A stretch of 64,000 bases of DNA from Halorussus marinus (GTDB lineage: Archaea > Halobacteriota > Halobacteria > Halobacteriales > Haladaptataceae), in contig NZ_SBIV01000001.1 of the NCBI RefSeq assembly GCF_004765795.1, positions 248,001 through 312,000 of the forward strand. The letters are read 5' to 3'. Positions 62,317 to 64,000 of this stretch are shown piece by piece. The notes under the pieces are model-generated. The model did not search any database. It saw only the letters and a program-made list of their open reading frames with translations, and was not told the origin of the DNA. Each line of letters starts with the position of its first letter. Within the stretch, counting starts at the first letter, position 1. Position numbers and translations under genes: made by a program.

Positions 62317-62694
62317 ATGAGCAATTACCTCGTTGCGATGGAGGCGGCATGGTTGGTTCGAGACGTCGAGGACGTGGACGACGCCATCGGCGTGGCGGTC
62401 AGCGAAGCCGGCAAGCGGCTCAACGACCAGAGCATGGACTACGTCGAGGTCGAGGTGGGCGCCACGGGCTGTCCCGCGTGTGGCGAACCGTTCGACTCGG
62501 CGTTCATCGCGGCGGGAACCTCGCTCGTCGGCCTGCTGTTGGAGATGAAGGTGTTCAACGCCGAGGGCGAGGAACACGCCCAGCGCATCGCCAAGAGCGA
62601 GGTCGGCGGCGCGCTCCGGGACGTCCCGCTCGAAGTCGTCGAGACGATCGAGTACGAGGAAGACGAGGAGATCGAACTGGGCGGCGACGAGTAA
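62317..62694 (+). CDS. UPF0212 (DUF555) family protein
   Basis: 125 residues: [56 protein letters not shown] (a CxxC pair), [20 protein letters not shown]. This is the archaeal UPF0212 family of unknown function, and the length matches. The single CPAC could bind metal. Followed on the same strand by an HTH-CBS regulator. Confidence 0.9.
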   Translation: MSNYLVAMEAAWLVRDVEDVDDAIGVAVSEAGKRLNDQSMDYVEVEVGATGCPACGEPFDSAFIAAGTSLVGLLLEMKVFNAEGEEHAQRIAKSEVGGALRDVPLEVVETIEYEEDEEIELGGDE

Positions 62695-62732
62695 GCGTCC
62701 GGTCGCCCGCGGCGGCTCGGAGAGCAGACCGA

Positions 62733-62740
62733 AGCTTTAT
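62733..62740 (+). promoter_or_regulatory. TATA-like box of the HTH-CBS gene
   Basis: AGCTTTAT lies 26-33 nt before the ATG at 62766; leaderless start expected. A palindrome follows at once. Confidence 0.5.
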
Positions 62741-62742
62741 CT

Positions 62743-62757
62743 ATAACCCGTGGTTAT
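62743..62757. promoter_or_regulatory. Palindrome between TATA and start of the HTH-CBS gene
   Basis: ATAACC-CGT-GGTTAT is a perfect inverted repeat with six-base arms, ending nine bases before the ATG. Its place between TATA box and start makes it a good site for self-repression by the HTH protein. Confidence 0.5.
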
Positions 62758-62765
62758 CCGATCGT

Positions 62766-63305
62766 ATGGAACTACCGACGCCTCAGGACGTCCGAGACCG
62801 TCGGACGGAGCTCGGACTCACCCAGAGCGAACTCGCCGACCGCGCGGGCGTCTCCCAGCCGCTGATCGCCCGCATCGAGGGCGGTGACGTCGACCCGCGC
62901 CTCTCGACGCTCCGGCGCATCGTCGGCGCGCTCGACGAATCTGAGGGCGACATCGTGCGCGCCGACGACCTGATGCACGAGGAGGTCGTCAGCGTCGCGC
63001 CCACCGACTCGGTCAGTTCGGCCGTGAGCGAGATGCAAGACGCCGGCTACTCCCAGCTTCCGGTCATCGAGGACGGCGTCCCGGTCGGCTCCATCAGCTT
63101 CGAGGACCTGATGAGCGTCGACGAGGACGCCCGCGACCGACCGGTCAGCGAGTACATGGGCGAGGGCTTTCCCACCAAGTCCCGGAACGCCACTCTCGAC
63201 GAGATCAGCACCGACCTCGGCCACAACAAGGCGGTCATCGTCACCGAGCGGGGCAACACCGTCGGCATCATCACCGAGGCCGACATCGCGGCGCGGCTCT
63301 CCTAG
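62766..63305 (+). CDS. HTH and CBS-domain transcriptional regulator
   Basis: 179 residues. An N-terminal XRE-type helix-turn-helix (RTELGLTQSELADRAGVSQP, LIARIEGGDVDPRLSTLRRI) is followed by two CBS domains from about residue 68 (MHEEVVSVAPTDSVSSAVSE, YSQLPVIEDGVPVGSISFED, FPTKSRNATLDEISTDL, AVIVTERGNTVGIITEADIA). CBS pairs bind adenosine nucleotides, so it may sense energy state. A palindrome upstream of the ATG suggests autoregulation. Its stop is followed at once by a dispersed repeat. Confidence 0.92.
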   Translation: MELPTPQDVRDRRTELGLTQSELADRAGVSQPLIARIEGGDVDPRLSTLRRIVGALDESEGDIVRADDLMHEEVVSVAPTDSVSSAVSEMQDAGYSQLPVIEDGVPVGSISFEDLMSVDEDARDRPVSEYMGEGFPTKSRNATLDEISTDLGHNKAVIVTERGNTVGIITEADIAARLS

Positions 63306-63465
63306 CGACCTTTTGTTGCGGGCGGCGCCCGAACGCGCCGCCCTTGCAAACGCTCGATCAAAAACTCGTCGTCACCACCTCCCTCGCGTCCTCGCGTCGC
63401 TCGGACGCTCAGTCGATGGTTCCTCGGTCCGCTCGCTCACTGTGTTCGCTCACGGCGCGACCGCT
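63306..63465 (+). repeat. Dispersed intergenic repeat, copy 5
   Basis: Starts at the TAG of the HTH-CBS gene: CGACCTTTTGTTGCG, a 9 bp hairpin (GGGCGGCGC 63320-63328, GCGCCGCCC 63335-63343), then TTGCAAACGCTCGATCAAAA and arms related to CGGTCCGCTCGCTCACTGTG. Same orientation to the upstream gene as copies 2 and 3; the most complete copy. Confidence 0.8.
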
Positions 63466-63525
63466 ATAACGACGACTGCCGGCGAACCCGGCCGAGCGCG
63501 CGCCGGGCATCCCCGAGAACCACCA

Positions 63526-63535
63526 ACAATTATCG
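63526..63535 (+). promoter_or_regulatory. TATA-like box of the aminotransferase gene
   Basis: ACAATTATCG lies 24-33 nt before the ATG at 63559; supports a leaderless start. Confidence 0.5.
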
Positions 63536-63558
63536 TGCGTGCCGACACACGTCGTGAC

Positions 63559-64000
63559 ATGACGGACTTCTCCGACAGGGTCGAACAGGTCTCGATCAGC
63601 GGCATCCGCGAAGTGTTCGAGGCGGCGGGCGAGGACGCTATCAACCTCGGGCTCGGCCAGCCCGACTTCCCGACGCCCGACCACGCCCGGCGAGCCGCGA
63701 TCGAGGCGATCGAGGCCGGCGACACCGACGCCTACACCTCCAACAAGGGGACCCGCGAGCTCCGGGAGGCGATCAGCGCGAAGCACGACCGCGACAACCA
63801 CTTCTCGGTCCCGCCCGAGAACCTGATCGCGACCGCTGGGGGGAGCGAGGCGCTCCACATCGCGCTCGAAGCTCACCTCGACGCCGGCGACGAAGTGATC
63901 TTCCCCGATCCGGGCTTCGTCTCCTACGACGCGCTCACCCGGCTCGCGGGCGGCGAACCAGTGCCGGTCGGGCTCCGCGAGGACCTCACGCTCGACCCGG
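63559..64000 (+). CDS. Class I pyridoxal-phosphate aminotransferase, N-terminal part
   Basis: 147 residues before the window ends. VSISGIREVFEAAGEDAINL, GLGQPDFPTPDHARRAA, AYTSNKGTRELREAISAKHD, and IATAGGSEALHIALEAHLDA then DEVIFPDPGFVSYDALTRLA are typical of the aspartate aminotransferase superfamily (alpha family). The Lys of the active site lies beyond the end. Amino-acid donor and acceptor cannot be decided; the sequence is close to archaeal aspartate or aromatic transaminases. Confidence 0.9.
   Translation, partial: MTDFSDRVEQVSISGIREVFEAAGEDAINLGLGQPDFPTPDHARRAAIEAIEAGDTDAYTSNKGTRELREAISAKHDRDNHFSVPPENLIATAGGSEALHIALEAHLDAGDEVIFPDPGFVSYDALTRLAGGEPVPVGLREDLTLDP

Noticed and set aside
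1-64000. CRISPR arrays, rRNA, intact transposases
   Set aside because: No evenly spaced direct repeats with unique spacers, no rRNA-like sequence, and no recognisable transposase gene were found.

Overview
The window is a stretch of chromosome from a halophilic archaeon (class Halobacteria). Signs of this are the very GC-rich DNA, the strongly acidic proteins (many Asp/Glu), the archaeal information-processing genes (L44e, S27e, aIF2-alpha, Nop10, TFS, FEN1, aNAC, membrane-bound LonB, proteasome beta), a halocyanin-type blue copper domain, and start codons that often sit about 25-30 nt after a TATA-like box, as in leaderless haloarchaeal mRNAs. The genus cannot be fixed from the sequence alone. 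I recognise no rRNA, tRNA, CRISPR array or intact insertion sequence.

Layout. 1-8.3 kb: end of a phosphoesterase gene, an NYN-domain nuclease, a PUA / aNAC / TrmI cluster, a formyltransferase-like gene, TFS, and the conserved translation operon L44e-S27e-aIF2alpha-Nop10-PAC2, then two small membrane-associated genes. 8.3-24.7 kb: housekeeping genes (regulator, phosphoesterase, FAD oxidoreductase, MFS, FEN1, PyrF, SAM hydrolase-like, NadM, LonB, Acs, membrane proteins, CPBP protease). 24.9-29.1 kb: grpE-dnaK-dnaJ on the minus strand. 29.1-32.4 kb: a luciferase-domain protein, Mut7-C nuclease, PolX and a DUF5788 protein.

32.4-44.8 kb is the most distinctive region. It holds a nearly gapless minus-strand operon for a form I aerobic molybdenum-copper carbon monoxide dehydrogenase: coxG-coxM-coxS-coxL, an XdhC protein with a fused YHS domain, a MoxR ATPase (coxD), a VWA protein (coxE), a DUF364 protein and a second XdhC. 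Divergent from it are moeA and a mocA-like cytidylyltransferase, which fit synthesis of the molybdopterin-cytosine cofactor such enzymes use. The CoxL sequence carries the form I active-site loop AYRCSFR (Cys394) and the catalytic GVGES glutamate (Glu767). The YHS fusion, the DUF364 gene and a cysteine-containing tail on CoxS are candidate unrecognised parts of Mo-Cu site assembly.

44.9-64 kb: small regulators, an AN1-rhomboid fusion, endonuclease V, SDR, Get3/ArsA ATPase, a GT81-like glycosyltransferase, MFS, aldo/keto reductase, then a lipoprotein with six repeats and a cupredoxin domain preceded by two iron-box palindromes, a DHH phosphoesterase, an epimerase, a GCS2-like ligase, a low-GC UspA gene that looks transferred, proteasome beta, UPF0212, an HTH-CBS regulator, and the start of an aminotransferase.

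Two DNA-level features stand out. One is a dispersed intergenic repeat (five copies) that in three cases begins within about 10 nt of a stop codon and always in the same orientation to that gene. The other is local duplication of gene 3' ends (after the first phosphoesterase and after dnaK).
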